From Trogon surrucura (lineage: Eukaryota; Chordata; Aves; Trogoniformes; Trogonidae): 64,000 nucleotides of DNA. Where the stretch lies: NCBI GenBank assembly GCA_020746105.1, contig CM036617.1, positions 42,003,898 to 42,067,897 on the forward strand, read 5' to 3'. The notes below the pieces were generated by a model. It was not told where the DNA came from, did not search any database, and saw only the letters and a list, made by a program, of their open reading frames with translations. Below, in pieces: positions 1 to 12,324 of the stretch. How positions within the stretch are numbered: position 1 is the stretch's first letter; each line of letters opens with the position of its first letter. The position numbers and the translations under genes were made by a program.

Positions 1-924
1 TATTGTACTGTGAATAATGTAATTTAGAGACTGTATGTTAAAGGTCTTAAAGTGTAAGACATTTAGGACAGATATCTTCATATCTTATTTAGTTCCAATT
101 CATTTACTGTATATTACATATGATAACATTTACGATCTAAGTTAATGAAAAATTTGATTATATTCAAGTTAGTCTATGTGTCAGCATATCAATACAGCTA
201 CCTGCAACAGAAGATGATACTTCAGACAATCCTTTCTAACTCTGAATTAGTAGATGCACAAAATGTTTATTGTTGTTGTCCATGTTTGTGCATAAAGAGG
301 GGGAGGAGGTATGAAGTTTATTGCAATATTAATTCAATGCCATATTAACAATTTTACAAACTAAAATTAACACATATCATAAATTTTCTCTCCACCTTTA
401 AGAGCACCGACATCCTTGTATGTAACATTTTTAAAATAATTACAATCCTTAGTTAAGCAACTAGAAATAATGTTTCTTCACAATTAATAGCTTGAGACCT
501 TCATGTGCATTATGACACAGTCTATGTTATACAAACATATACTTTTCTTTCCTCCCACAGGGTCTCTTATTCAGTATCCAAGATCTATGGAGTTCAGTTA
601 CCAAGCTGTTTTTGCAATATATTTTATATCTACTCAACCTTTTTCTCTTCTGCACACTAATCAAAAGTTGCTTCGAAGACAGAATTATTTATCTTCTTGT
701 GAGCTTTTCCTCTAGGGAAGGAGAGTGTATCATAAACATTAATTAATTTATTTTTACAACATCCTTGTGAGATATAGTGGTATTATTTTAGAGGTGATGA
801 ACAGAGACATAGAGAAATAAAAGTAACTTTTAAAATTATTTTATCTTTCTGCATGAAAAGCCTTTGCTATTTGGTTTTGAGATCTAGGCTCCTTTCTGCA
901 AACCATGCCCTTGAGCTCTCAAGT
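1..924. other. AT-rich non-coding DNA
   Basis: No gene, RNA gene or recognisable repeat was seen. The short open frames here (60-70 codons) have no family motifs and AT-rich composition, as expected by chance. Confidence 0.6.
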
Positions 925-1335
925 CAGACAATGAGAACTAAGAAAGATAAATTTATAGGCTATATTCGACCTTCAGTGAAGAAAGCCAACCACATACTAG
1001 ACTGTATTAGCAAGAGTAGCTCTCACATCCAAGGAAGTCCAGGAAGAGCCTTACCCAATATGTAGCACTTGTGAAGCCAAACCTGAAGTTCTGGATTCAT
1101 GTTTGGGCTCTGAAATAAAATAAAAATATTGTTATACTAAAGTGATTCCAGTGGAGGCCATTGAGATAATCAGGATGCTGGAGCACAAAGTGTACAAGAT
1201 AGCATCTGAGTGTGATCCGTCCTAGACAGTAAAACTAAGAGGACATCTTATTGATGTTTTCAACTACTCAAGGAAAAAGTATAGAGGAGATGGAGCCAGA
1301 CCACTTCTTGTCAGAATACATCAAAAAGGTGTGAG
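925..1335 (+). mobile_element. Ancient CR1 LINE fragment (ORF2 C-terminal part)
   Basis: This is a heavily decayed CR1 piece. Around 975-1030 the + frame reads KKANHILDCI, matching the CR1 ORF2 segment KANGILGCI. Around 1070-1110 a frame reads LVKPNLKFWIHVWAL, matching [15 protein letters not shown] of intact copies. Around 1150-1330 the order of remnants (GGH, gagcac, ggacatc, gatggagcc, tgtcagaat) follows the CR1 region just before the ORF2 stop. Frames are broken several times and no 3' octamers remain, so it is among the oldest copies here. The boundaries are approximate. Confidence 0.6.
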
Positions 1336-3073
1336 AACTCAAGCTGAAAATGGAGGGTTTTGATAACACGATGTAATTGTCTCTTTTGCACTTACATTTC
1401 ACAAGAAATTCAGCTGTTGTAATTAAAAATTTCTCTCCTGTTGTTCATTATTTCCACAAGTAAGCTTATTCTCTGTGCATAGCTGTGCAAATGGACTGTG
1501 AACTATGCAGATGACAGAACTAATCTTCACATCTAGGTCAAGGCCTTCATTTATAGTGAGAAAAGCAGAGTCCTGACTAATATAACTAAATACTGATTTT
1601 AGCGACAAAGGTTGTGTACACTTAGAGGTTGTATTCTGGTTTGACTAATACTAATTCAATTATTTCTTAATACACTCATACTTAGTTTTACAAATCTGAT
1701 ACAGATATTGGTATAGATAAAGATAGATGATCTAGATACAGATAAAGTTGTTTGGTGTGTTTTCTGACTAAGAAACAACTAACAGAAATTTAAGTAAATA
1801 ACATAACAGAGAGATCATTGGATTAATAATTTTTGAAAAAATACCTTCCTACTGAATTTTACCAGTTCTTTGTAAACTGTTTTTTTACCTTTTTTTTTTA
1901 GTATCCAGCTCTTGCTACCCAGCTTGTATAGGTCAGACTATAGTCTCAGCGTAAAGCTCTTCCAGTTGCACTTCTTTCATAAAAAGCAGTTGCTGGCTCC
2001 AGCCTTCATTCTGCCCTAGTTTCTTATCATTGCTGTCAGATCGGCCCATTAAGCTGTTTGTGAAAGCTCTTTTTCAGGAAAAAAAACCACAAAGCAAACT
2101 TAACTAAAGCAGTTTAAATAACAGATATTTGCTATCTGACGAGGAATGGTTTAGGGGGTGATCATGCAGCTAACAAATCAGAAGGATGATGAGCTGCTGG
2201 GGAAGGGAATGATATGAACAATCTCTTTCATTTCCCACAGCTGCAGCTGGACTGGTTTTACCCTCTTTGACAACCTGCCTCCTTGTTTTATCTAGAACTT
2301 CTAACAGGGCTTTGCTATGTCTTGAGCTGTGTGGAAGATACTCAGTAAAAATCATGAAGGTGTATCAAAAATCAAGTCCAGAGAAATCTTACAGTGAGAG
2401 CTTTATGGATTAATCTCAAGCACCTTGAAGTAAGAGAAAAATGCCTATTACTTCCATGGCTAGCTAATCAGAAGAGATCAAATTCTTGTAGTAAAATGAA
2501 GGTCTTTCACTGTGGAAATAATTTAAACCAATATTTATGTGCAATTGGCTTACCTTCATAAGGGTTATTTGTTATTATTGCTGTCTTCAAATTATTTATT
2601 ACTATCATCACATGGAGTGAAATCTGTGGCACTGTTTCAGAAAGCAAAAACGAAATTTATGGAGCACACGGAAAAATACCTGTCTTAACTTTCACATATT
2701 CATCTTCTTGACTTCTAGTTATGTCAGTTTTAAAGAACAGTCTCATGTACAGTTTCTTTCATGTAAGATTAGTTCAAATAGTTTGCTTATACCTTAATCC
2801 TCATCTGGTTTTATTCTATAGCTGGAGAATTAATATGGTTACTAAGTTGTTTGAAGAAAATAGCTCTTATAGGATGTAGGAATCTTTTGGATAACATCAC
2901 AGATTTCTGATGCCAAGGCCTGAAAAATATTATTCCAAAGTAGCATCTGGCTTCTTGGCACATCTAGTCTGTAGTTTCTCAGTGCGTCTAGGTCTGTTTT
3001 GTGGTTGGCCACATTTGAATGTTAATTTTAATCCCTAACTTCTCAGAATAAAATAGACGTTTGGCATTTTGTA
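1336..3073. other. Non-coding DNA, nothing recognised
   Basis: AT-rich sequence with a short GATA-like imperfect run near 1690-1750. Two 61-codon frames on the minus strand have no homology I recognise. Confidence 0.6.
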
Positions 3074-3405
3074 GAGTCACAGAATCATAGAAACATTCAG
3101 GTTGGAAAAGACTCTTGGGATCGTCAAGTCCAACCTATAACCCTACTCTACAGAGTCCACACCTAAACCATATCCCCCAACACTGCATCTAAATGACCTT
3201 TAAACACCTCTAGGACAGGTGACTCAACCACCTTCCTGGGCACCTATTCCAGTGCCTGACTACTATTTCTGTGAAATATTTTTTCCTAACATCCAGCCTA
3301 AATCTACCCTGTTGCAGCTTGTGGCCACTCCCTCTAGTTCTACTACCAATTACCTATGAGAAGAGACCAGCACCAACCTCTCTACAACATTAGGACAACT
3401 AGGGC
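3074..3405 (-). mobile_element. CR1 LINE 3' end, 5'-truncated
   Basis: On the minus strand this ends in CR1-type terminal octamers (plus-strand view: gagtcacagaatcatag at 3074). Next come the 3'UTR and the last codons of ORF2 (plus-strand landmarks tgggcacctattccag and cctaacatccagcctaaatc). It is a ~330-bp tail with no intact frame. Severe 5' truncation is typical of CR1 copies. Confidence 0.9.
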
Positions 3406-4334
3406 TGATGGTAGAAATCTTTCTTAGTGATTTGCAGAAAAATTAAACAGTGTTTATGTGAACTTATATAGAAACTGAAGATCAGTTTCAATCTATTTTC
3501 TTTTTCTTAATGATTTCTCTAAGTTCTATAGAATCTTAGTCTTTCATACTGACAGAAGTAAAAACCAACAGCTTCTGAGTCAACAAGTTTTTTTATAGCT
3601 TGCATTTAACAGAATTGAGAAGGGTGGGATTTCCTACTAATGGGGCATGTCACATTCAGTCTCAAAGTTTTAAAATTCCCATAGGACATTTAAAATTCAC
3701 TCAAAAATCCTGTTCTTGACATAAAATTTAAAAAAAATCATTATTTTGTCACTTTTTCAGGTAATATGGACTTGAAGAATTTTTAATGGTATTACAGCAA
3801 TGTATTTCAGAGCACTGACTTTAAGGGAATTTACTTTGTCACCTTGTAATTGGCAGAACTGAGACAGTTAGCTAAAGCGCAAACAGACACTGTTCATTTT
3901 ATCAACAAGAGCCCTGTCGCTGATATAATTCTTTATAGATTACATGTGACAGTTTTACATCTGCTAAACATCTTTTCACACCTAGATTTTTTTGCACTTT
4001 TGTGAGAAAACTCGTGGAAATATATTCTGAACTAAAATAATCTCCTTTATGATGCCATACACAAATGCATATACTAATTGGCACATGAGTTGGAAACAAT
4101 TTTTTGGTGCAATAACTCAGAAAAAAAACAACAAAACTTCATATTCAGACAGAGTTTTATGAAGAACATTCTATTTTTCGTAATTTTTTTAAAGTTTATT
4201 CTATAGATTTTCACAATTAATATAGTTCAGTCATTTCAATTTATTTATTTATTTTATTGTAAGTTTTATCAACATGATAAAACCACCTTAGAACAAATGT
4301 GCTAGACATCTGAATGTATTCAGGTTGAAGCTAC
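3406..4334. other. Non-coding DNA, nothing recognised
   Basis: AT-rich sequence with short A and T runs. No motif, repeat unit or convincing coding frame was seen. Confidence 0.55.
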
Positions 4335-4965
4335 TGTCACATCCCGATGTCAGATGGGGATGTTTTAATTTCTTAGGTTATTATCCCTATAGCAAAATTA
4401 AGACATAAACAAGGTCAGACATCATACAAAAATAAAACCTTTTGTTAATCAAAAGTAGAAGAAGCGATAGAAGAAAAAGGAAACGAAGATAGAAAAGCAA
4501 ATGGGTAGGGTTGTGAGAGATAGCTACCACCATGGATCCAGCAGCATCCTGTTGATCCTTGCTGCAGTTTAGTTGATGGAGGGGAAAGTTCTAAGAAGGG
4601 CTTACAGTCTAACTCCTTTTATATGTTCTCTAGGCAGTTTCCAGGAACTCATTAGCATATTTCCTGGATTGCTTTACATAGTCCACGCCCCCTGCTCAGA
4701 CACACAGCTCATACTTACATCTCGGAGGTCGACTGCCACCAGGGTTTTAGGTGCTCTCCGGAGCATTCCTCGACCTATCCCTTTGAGGACCTTTTGCTCC
4801 GAGCATGTGCAGCACATTCCCGGTTGCCAGGCACTATTGGTGATCCCAGTTAGCTCCAATCCTCGCTGGTTTCTAGGCAGGAGTTGCAATCACTGTGTTT
4901 TCTTCACCGCCACACAGGTGATGTTGAGACATACTTTGAATTAAAAGGTAGATCTGTGCCTCACA
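4335..4965 (-). mobile_element. Candidate solo LTR (endogenous retrovirus type)
   Basis: A ~630-bp block starts with TGTCACATCC and ends with CCTCACA, so its ends are TG...CA-like. It is richer in G+C and CpG than its surroundings. Read on the minus strand it has a good TATA box (ATATAAAAGG, rc of about 4615-4626), fitting an LTR promoter. No gag/pol/env sequence lies beside it and I found no clear target-site duplication. The frames of 123 codons (+) and 71 codons (-) inside it carry no known domain, and I treat them as chance. It could instead be another promoter-bearing repeat. Confidence 0.45.
4615..4626 (-). promoter_or_regulatory. TATA box of the candidate LTR
   Basis: The reverse complement reads ACATATAAAAGG, a strong TATA match, inside the candidate LTR and about 340 bp from its 5' end on the minus strand. 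This is sequence evidence only; activity is unknown. Confidence 0.4.
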
Positions 4966-5978
4966 GACAGTTTAAGTCCCCCGGGTCAAGAGCAGTTTAG
5001 ATGACATGTTTGCAGTTTTGGAATTTAGAACTGGTGTCAAATCAGCTCTACTGAATGATGAACAACTTGCTGCCAGTCAGCAGGGAACTCTCTAAAATAT
5101 AACCATGATGAGACTTAATTTATTTGTCATAAAAATTACAGTCAGCTGCAACTAGGGCAGAAGTGTTTTGTCTGCAAAATTAAGTGAAAAATATCTATTG
5201 AAAAGCAAATAAAAAAACCCCTAACTTTCTATTCCTTTAGCTATTTTCTGTATAGACATAATTCCTTTATTTTGGGTTCACAGGATTGATTAAAAATATT
5301 GATACATATTGTTTAAAGTATTATATCTCTTATTAAGGTTTTATATCTCCCCTTTTAACTGGAAGGCTGTCCTGCTCTGAGTAACAATAGAACCAGTTCT
5401 ATTCAGTGCTAAGACTCTTCTAAGAAACTGCAGTTTCTGAAGTTAGCAGTATATTTTTCATACAGTGTCGGCTACTGGAAGTGATAACACCTAATGTTTA
5501 CGGTTACTACCAAGGACTGTTATGCAGAAAGGCTCTTGCTTTTATTTGCTGCTGTAGAAATGAAGGTCACTGCTAAATCTTGTATGTCATGTATAGAGTG
5601 CTGTAAAAAAAAAGGGTCACAAGTAAATAAAAAGGTCATACTTACAGAGAGGAACAGAAAAGACAGGTGACTCAAATCTGACCAGCAACAGTATTCCATT
5701 CTATATACATAATATTCAGTATGAATCTGAGGGATCATAGGGGTTAGGCCTTTTCCTTCAATAGCCAGCATCTGAGGAAAACTCTGTCCTTTCTTCTGCC
5801 CTCAATCTTAATCCATGAGTTCTCGAATACAGTTCATGAACCCGTTACTTTGGATGGCATGTGGATACGCATGGAACAGGTTCAGTGAACATAGGCGAGA
5901 TGTATTAACACAGCTCAACTCTACCTTGCCTTGACAGACCCTTATCTGTAATCACCCATGGGGGGCTGTGAAAAATTG
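4966..5978. other. Non-coding DNA, nothing recognised
   Basis: No gene or repeat recognised. An 83-codon minus frame at 5520-5771 has no motif and mixed composition. Confidence 0.55.
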
Positions 5979-7585
5979 TAGAATCATAGAATGATTTGGG
6001 CTGGAAGGGACCTCAAAGATCATCTAGTTCCAACCCCCTGCCAGGGCAGGGACATTTCCCACTACATCAAGTTACTCAAGGCTCCATCCAGCCCGGCCTT
6101 GAACACTTCCAGGGATGGAGCATCCACAGTCCTCCTGGGCAACCTGTTCCAGTGCCTCATCACCCTCAGGATAAAGAACTTCTTCCTAACATCTAGTTTA
6201 AACCTACCTTCTTCCAGGTTCCACCCATTACCCCTCACCCTGTCACTACAGGCCCCTGTAAAAAGTCCCTCTCCAGCCTTCTTTTAGGCCCCCCTCAGGT
6301 ACTGGAAGGCCACTATAAATTCTCCTCGAAACCTTCTCTTTTCCAGGTTGAACAAGCCTAACTCTCTCAGCCTGTCCTCATAGGAGAGGTGTTCCAGCCC
6401 TCTGACCATCTTGGTAGCTTTCCTCTGGTCTCGCTCCAACAGCTTCCTGTCTTTCTTGTGTTGAGAGCTCTGAGATGGACACAGTATGCCGGATGGAGTC
6501 TCACTAGGACAGAGTAGAGGGGCAGAATCACCTGCCTCAACCTGCTGGTCACATATCTCTTGATGCATCCCAAGATATGGTTGGGTTTCTGAGCCACAAG
6601 TGCACACTGTTGGCTCATGCTGATCTTATCATCCTCCAACATGTCCAAATCCTTCTCCCCAGGACTTCTCTCAATCCACTCATTGTCCAGCCTGTGTCTG
6701 TGCTTGGGATTGCCTCGACCCAGGTGCAGGACCTGACACTTGGCTTTGTTGAACTTTATGATGTTGGCCTGGGCCCACCTCTTAAGCCTGTCAAGGTCTC
6801 TCTGGATGGCGTCCCTTTCCTCCAGCATGTCGACCACACCACATAACTTTGTGTTGTTGGCAAACTTGCTGAAGGTGTATTTGATGCCATTGTCCATGTC
6901 ATGAGCAAAGATGTTAAATAGTACTGTTTCCAGTATTGATCCCTGATGGACACCACTTGTCACTGGTCTCCACTTGGACATTGAACCGTTGACAACAACT
7001 CTTTGAGTGTGACCATCTAGCCAATTCCTTATCTATGGAGTGGTCCATCCATCAAACCCATGTCCTTGCAGTTTAGAGACCAGGATGTTGTGCTGGACAG
7101 TGTCGAAGGCCTTGCACAAGTCTAAGTAGATGACATCAGTTACTCTTCCCTTGTCAATTGATTCTGTTACTCCATCATAAAAGGCCACCAGATCTGTTAG
7201 GCAGGATTTTCCCTTGGTGAAGCCATGTTGGTTGCCACCCATCACCTCCACATTTTCCATGTGTCATAGCAAAGCCTTCAGAAGGATCTACTCCACGATC
7301 TTTCCAGGCACAGAGGTGAGACTTACTGACCTGTAGTTGCCTGGGTCTTCCTTTTTTCCCTTTTTGAAAAGGGGGGTGATGTTTCCCCTTTTCCAGTCAG
7401 TTGGCACTTTACCAAACTGCCATGACCTCTCTAATGTGATGGAAAACGGCCTATCAACTTCATCTGTCGGTTTCCTTAGGACTCATGAATGGATCTCATT
7501 AGGTCCCATGGACTTGTACACCTTCAGGTTCTTTAAATGATCTCGAACCCGATCTTCACTTACAGTGGGCATGACTCAGTTCTGA
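5979..7585 (-). mobile_element. CR1 LINE, 1.6 kb, 5'-truncated within the RT domain
   Basis: The 3' end lies at 5979 (plus-strand agaatcatagaatgattt, then the tail landmarks ggaagggacctcaaagatc and ctgccagggcagggacat). The element runs on the minus strand up to about 7585, where similarity stops inside the ORF2 reverse transcriptase, just upstream of the fingers region. It has the same tail type as the 25.7-kb element. A cryptic poly-C-rich/LTR-like block follows at 7862. Confidence 0.92.
6284..7560 (-). pseudogene. Broken CR1 ORF2 (reverse transcriptase part)
   Basis: Pieces of the CR1 reverse transcriptase appear in order on the minus strand. First comes [15 protein letters not shown] with the motif A stretch [14 protein letters not shown] (7033-7260). 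Then [16 protein letters not shown] and the motif C stretch (6367-6981), and then the C-terminal [17 protein letters not shown] segment (6284-6607). These lie in different frames separated by stops and indels. The catalytic FADD is FANN (about 6853-6864), so both motif C aspartates are lost. It cannot encode an active enzyme. Confidence 0.9.
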
Positions 7586-7861
7586 GTTATCCAAAATGAA
7601 ACAGGAGACAAAGGACCGAAACCTGAATGAAACCCAAATTCAAATAACAATTATTTTGGACTGCGTCTCATTTCATTCTTGAGATCAAACTAGTAGGGGG
7701 CACTCATGAAAAGGGGAAATCCCATCACCAACAAAGTCAAACATTTTAGATGGTCCAATTTTGTCAGGAATACCTCTGCCCCCTCATCACATCCTTACAG
7801 GATTAAATCCATAAGATTTTGGGTAGAATTTTGAGAAGTTTTTCCAAAAATACAACTGGAC
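7586..7861. other. Short unassigned spacer
   Basis: The sequence lies between the 5' truncation point of the CR1 and the LTR-like block. It could belong to the same LTR-like repeat, but I see no defining motif. Confidence 0.4.
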
Positions 7862-8230
7862 TGTAAGACACCCTTCCCCCCTTATTTGAGAAATCAAATG
7901 AGGATATTTTCCCTTGAGATTGAGAACCATTACCTGAGAGAGGATAAGTGATCAAGAAACACACATGTAGTGCTTGGCATGCTTTAAGATTGTGATTAAG
8001 GTATTTATATGTAGCACACTAGTAGTTTGCACTAGTTCCAGGAATTTGTACATTTCCAGGAATCACTTAGTGTTGTAATAGTGTATCTTGTGTATTGTTT
8101 TTTTAAATTGCAATAGTGCATTCTTCCATTGCATCTATAAAAACTGCAGTAGTGACATGTTGGACCTGTGAGAGAAGTTCAAATAAATTGCTAGTTTGAA
8201 TCTTGCAGTGAAGTGTCTCTCTCTGTCACA
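7862..8230 (+). mobile_element. Candidate compact solo LTR
   Basis: The block begins TGTAAGACACCC and ends CTGTCACA (TG...CA ends). Inside it a TATA box (CTATAAAAAC, about 8135-8144) is followed 40-50 bp later by AATAAA (8182-8187), then by a CT-rich stretch. This is the U3-R-U5 order of a compact retroviral LTR with a short R region. No matching target-site duplication was found and I do not recognise the family, so the call rests on signal arrangement alone. Confidence 0.35.
8182..8187 (+). promoter_or_regulatory. Poly(A) signal AATAAA of the candidate LTR
   Basis: A canonical AATAAA lies about 45 bp downstream of a TATA box in the candidate LTR. The hexamer is common in AT-rich DNA, so only the spacing makes it notable. 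Confidence 0.3.
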
Positions 8231-8377
8231 CGGGGGAAAAAAACCAAAACCTAAAGCAACTTTAATGAAATATTAACAATAAAAAGAGCCAACTATTAAT
8301 AAGAAAATATTGAAATGTGTACAAATATATATAAAATCAATGTTGAAATTCCTCCAACAACAGTCACATCACCACTG

Positions 8378-8712
8378 ATCATAGAATCATCATAGAATCA
8401 TTCACGAAATTTGGAAAAGACCTCTCAGATCAACTAGACCAACTATCTATCCAATACTACCACGACCACTGAATCATGTCCTAAAGTGCCACATCTACAC
8501 ACTTTTTGATCACTTCCAGGGATGGTGACTCTACCACTTCCCTGGGCAGCCTGTTCAACTGCCTCACATTCTTTGAGTAAAGACATTTTTCCTATTATCT
8601 TATCTAAATCTCCCCTGGTGCAACTTGAGGCCCTTTCCTTTTGTCCTATCATTTGTAACTTGACAGAAGAGACCAACACCCACCGCACTATAACCTCACA
8701 ACCTCCCTTAAG
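8378..8712 (-). mobile_element. CR1 LINE 3' end, 5'-truncated
   Basis: The plus-strand view begins with octamer remnants (atcatagaatcatcatagaatca). The tail (cacttccagggatggtgactc) and the ORF2 C-terminal region (ctcccctggtgcaacttgaggcc) follow. About 335 bp remain, without an open frame of significance. It belongs to the tail type that has 'ggcccttt..cttttgtcctatca', shared with 17432-17832. Confidence 0.9.
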
Positions 8713-11700
8713 ACAGTGAAATGTTGCACTTTCTGCTGCAAAACAGGCATGGGGAAGTCCCAGGCTGCACTCAGTAAACTAGAACTGGACTTCGGCTTTT
8801 CCAGCTTCTGTCTCCTCATCAGGATAAGACACCCTTCCCCAAGCAATGAATTTAAGTTTAATATAAGGACCCCTGAAACAAGGACAGCAGTTTTGTAGCA
8901 CATTTTGATTGTACAAATCTCAGAATCAATTAAATTATTCAACGAGCAGTGTGTGAAGCTTGAATTAAAGCTGAACACAATGATACAGAAAGCATTTTCT
9001 CCACAGTACAGAAAAAATTACTAACTTAAGTTTTCTCATATAAAACCAGTGACCTAATGTCAGGGAAAATGTTCATCTCAAATACAGATAGCTTAGACTT
9101 TGTCTGACTAATTTCTTCAGTGTCCAAAGTCCTTCTGTTTTCATATGCAGCTCAGTTACGCCTAGTAAATCACTCTTGTTTAATTGTTTTCTGGAGATAC
9201 AAAAGCAAAAGTAATAAGTGAGGTTTCTTTGAGGTAGTACAGGTAACAGAAGAATAAGGCCTATAATACCTGCTTATTTTCTGAAATCTGATCCACGTTG
9301 TCACCATAAAAACAAATCCAGCTTCTGAATCAGCTCAAATCAACAGCAATACCCATGCTGGTCTTACCAGATTTTGAGTTAAACTTACGAACAATAAAGC
9401 AGCTACAAAAATCTCTTTCTACCTTTTGTCTTGCCAAGTCAGTATGAGGAAAAAAATAATTTATCTGGAGAATAAGCCTTTCTTTGGAGTAATATAGAAT
9501 GCACTTTTCCAACTGGCTGTATTTTTTTCTTATGAAACTACACATTTTCATCAATAAAACAGCAGTGCATGAGGAAACAGATAACAGAAAGATGCCCATG
9601 TTATCTATTATTAAGAGGTATTTAAAGTGCAAACTGACAGAACAAATATTTTGTGGATAAAAAGGACAAGGTTTTCTTTATCACATCTTTTAGACATTGC
9701 ATAAATCACAATTTATTTCTCCTGGATAATTGTTCCTAGATTTCTGTAAACTTATGGCAGATGTGCTCATGAAAAATTATGCCTGTCACAGAAAATTTGG
9801 AAAGAGTCCTGGGCTGCCCAATTATGCAAGAGTTATAGCTCTTGTAAGGGACACCTACTGCTTTAAAGGGGAAAGTGGGAATTATAAATTTTCCACAAAG
9901 GAAGTTCTGTCTGGAAGATTTAATGGAGCTGGGACTTGAACAAAAGATGTTCACTCAGGCTTTTTTGGTTTGTTTTTTTCTTTTCTGACACCCATTTTGT
10001 CAACAACAATTAATATTAAATGCTGCAGTGGTTTAAATCCAAGTATAGGCATTTTATTCACACTTGCTGCTTAATGTATGCTATGCAAATAAGAAGCGCA
10101 GTGAAAAAAAAAAGCCAAGCATATTGCCAACTCTTTGGCTTTTTTCCTCTTGAAGGAATTTTGTTTTTTGTATTCTGGAGACATGCTGTTATTATACGCA
10201 TTTGTATATTCCTTTAATTATCTAATGGTAGAATCACACAATGTTTTCTGCTAATTCCCTTAAAATACTTTATTGGCCAAGATTTGCTTAAGACTGGGAA
10301 ATGACAGTTAATGGTAGTTAACTGTACATGAACTTCTTTTAAAAAGAGAATGCACCTTTAGCTAAATGAAGAGGTCTTTGATTACCTGGATCATTAAAAG
10401 AATGCTTACAATGTCTTTGGTTGTAAAACATTAAGAAAAACATAAATGAAAATATCCAGAGGTTAAAGGTATTAAAGAAAAATAGGACCCTAAGTGGAAT
10501 ATCACTCCTCAAATATAAGTACTACCGGAATTACTGGACACATTGATGCCATATCGTAAATATCAACAGGTAACATGTTTACTATGAAACTAGAAACCAC
10601 TCTTTTACATCAGAATGTTGTCACATGATATATGCAACCTTAGTTAAATTTGAAAGGTAGTTAACCTGTTAATCTAGAAGTGCCAGAGATTTTTTCATAA
10701 AGAACTTTGAAAGAAACAGTCCCATCATGTGTGATTTATTAAATGCATGAATGCATATTCTATGTTGTTAATTATTGAACAAAAAGGATTTTTTAGGTAT
10801 AAAGGTCAAAAAAATTAAGGTGAAGAAGGAAAGAAAATAAATGTGAATCTTTGCTTTGTTTTGAAAGGAGACTGCAGTCGGGCCAAAATGAGCTACAAAT
10901 CCTAATTCTCAAGAATAGTATGTGAAAACATTCTGAGAAGCTGCAGTTTACAAATTATGGCTGACCACTTGCTAGTTCAGTGTATATTCTAAGACTTCTA
11001 TCAGTTTTAAGTGCATTAGTATTATATTACGTATATATAGTATGTAATCTATTTAGCTAGTAACATATTGTAATTTATTTTAAATTTTGCTATGTTACTT
11101 CTTAATATATTTATATGATTGCCAACAGTACAAACAGGTCTCTGAACACATTCACATATTTCTATCACTAGGATCAGGGTTATGAATATATATTTTTTAA
11201 AGTATTGATAGTTCTGTATTTTTGACAGTTGTCTAAATTCATTGGAATTACAGAGGTGTCATAAAGATTATAGAAAATTTATTTTGTCTAAAAATGTTAA
11301 ATTTTCAGAGTTCTTAATAACAGCTGCTGTTTGCCTAATGCATGTTCCATATAACTTAATAATTTTTCATTACCAGTTAAGCTACTTAAAAATTAACATT
11401 TTCTGAATGAATATAATATGAATTTTACTTGACTTTTCTGTAATGCTTTAGATGCATCACAAGTATTTTCAATTAAGTAATGGAGTGACATTTAAAAAAA
11501 AAATAAATCTAATTTACACTGTAGACTGTCTAAAAGGAGAAGGTAATTCATCTTCCTGAAAAGTGAAATAAATAACTGACATTACATTAGTACTTTCTAT
11601 GAATATTTAAGATATGTAAGGAAATATATTTTGAGAAGTAAAAAGAAGTGATATTAGAGAGGGGGGGAAAGAGTGAAAGAAAGAGGCAGAGGGAAAGTCA

Positions 11701-12324
11701 TGGAAGAAGTTAAGAGATACAGGAAATGTAAAACTCAATAGCTGGGCAAAAAGGTGTCCCAAAGTTGGTTTACAACTGTATCCTCTCTAGGTTCAGCGCA
11801 GCAGCTCACAGAAGACTGGGTCTTTCTATATGCTGTCAATATGTGGGAGCTGAGCAAGCATCAGAATTTCTGAAATTATATGAATTTATTTTAACACAGA
11901 ATTAGTTATATTGTAAATAGATAATTACTTCAAAAGGTAGAATTAAGTTATATGTAAGCACATACATCCAAAATTTTGGATTTTCTAGTATTCGTAAAAC
12001 TCTTACCCATTTTCGATGGGTTATGTAGCAGTTTAGCACCTCCAGACAACTAAGTGTCTAACAGTGAGAATGAGGAAAAATGTCTGTATAATGACCTGAG
12101 TTATCATTCAACATGCAGGACACTAGGCATGCAATGTACCCTCTAAATAAACTTCCAAGAGACCATAAAAGTGATGTGAAGGTATTTCTCTAATGTATCC
12201 TGTCTTACAACTACACAATTCACCAAATGTATGGGACCCAGACTTAACTGTTTTACCCAAATCTGATCATATTTGATTTTGGACTTCAGAGGAGCAGAAA
12301 AATATTCTACCAGAGAATTGTCAG
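8713..12324. other. 3.6 kb of AT-rich non-coding DNA
   Basis: No gene or recognisable transposon. A purine-rich run (gaaagaggcagaggg and neighbours) lies at about 11650-11695. Open frames of up to 100 codons (for example 9330-9632 -) show no domain and look like chance. Confidence 0.55.

Noticed and set aside
4573..4944. 123-codon plus-strand frame
   Set aside because: It lies wholly inside a candidate LTR, overlaps another open frame on the opposite strand and has no recognisable domain.
9330..9954. Overlapping frames of 69-100 codons on both strands
   Set aside because: No domain, no splice-site context and AT-rich composition; likely chance.
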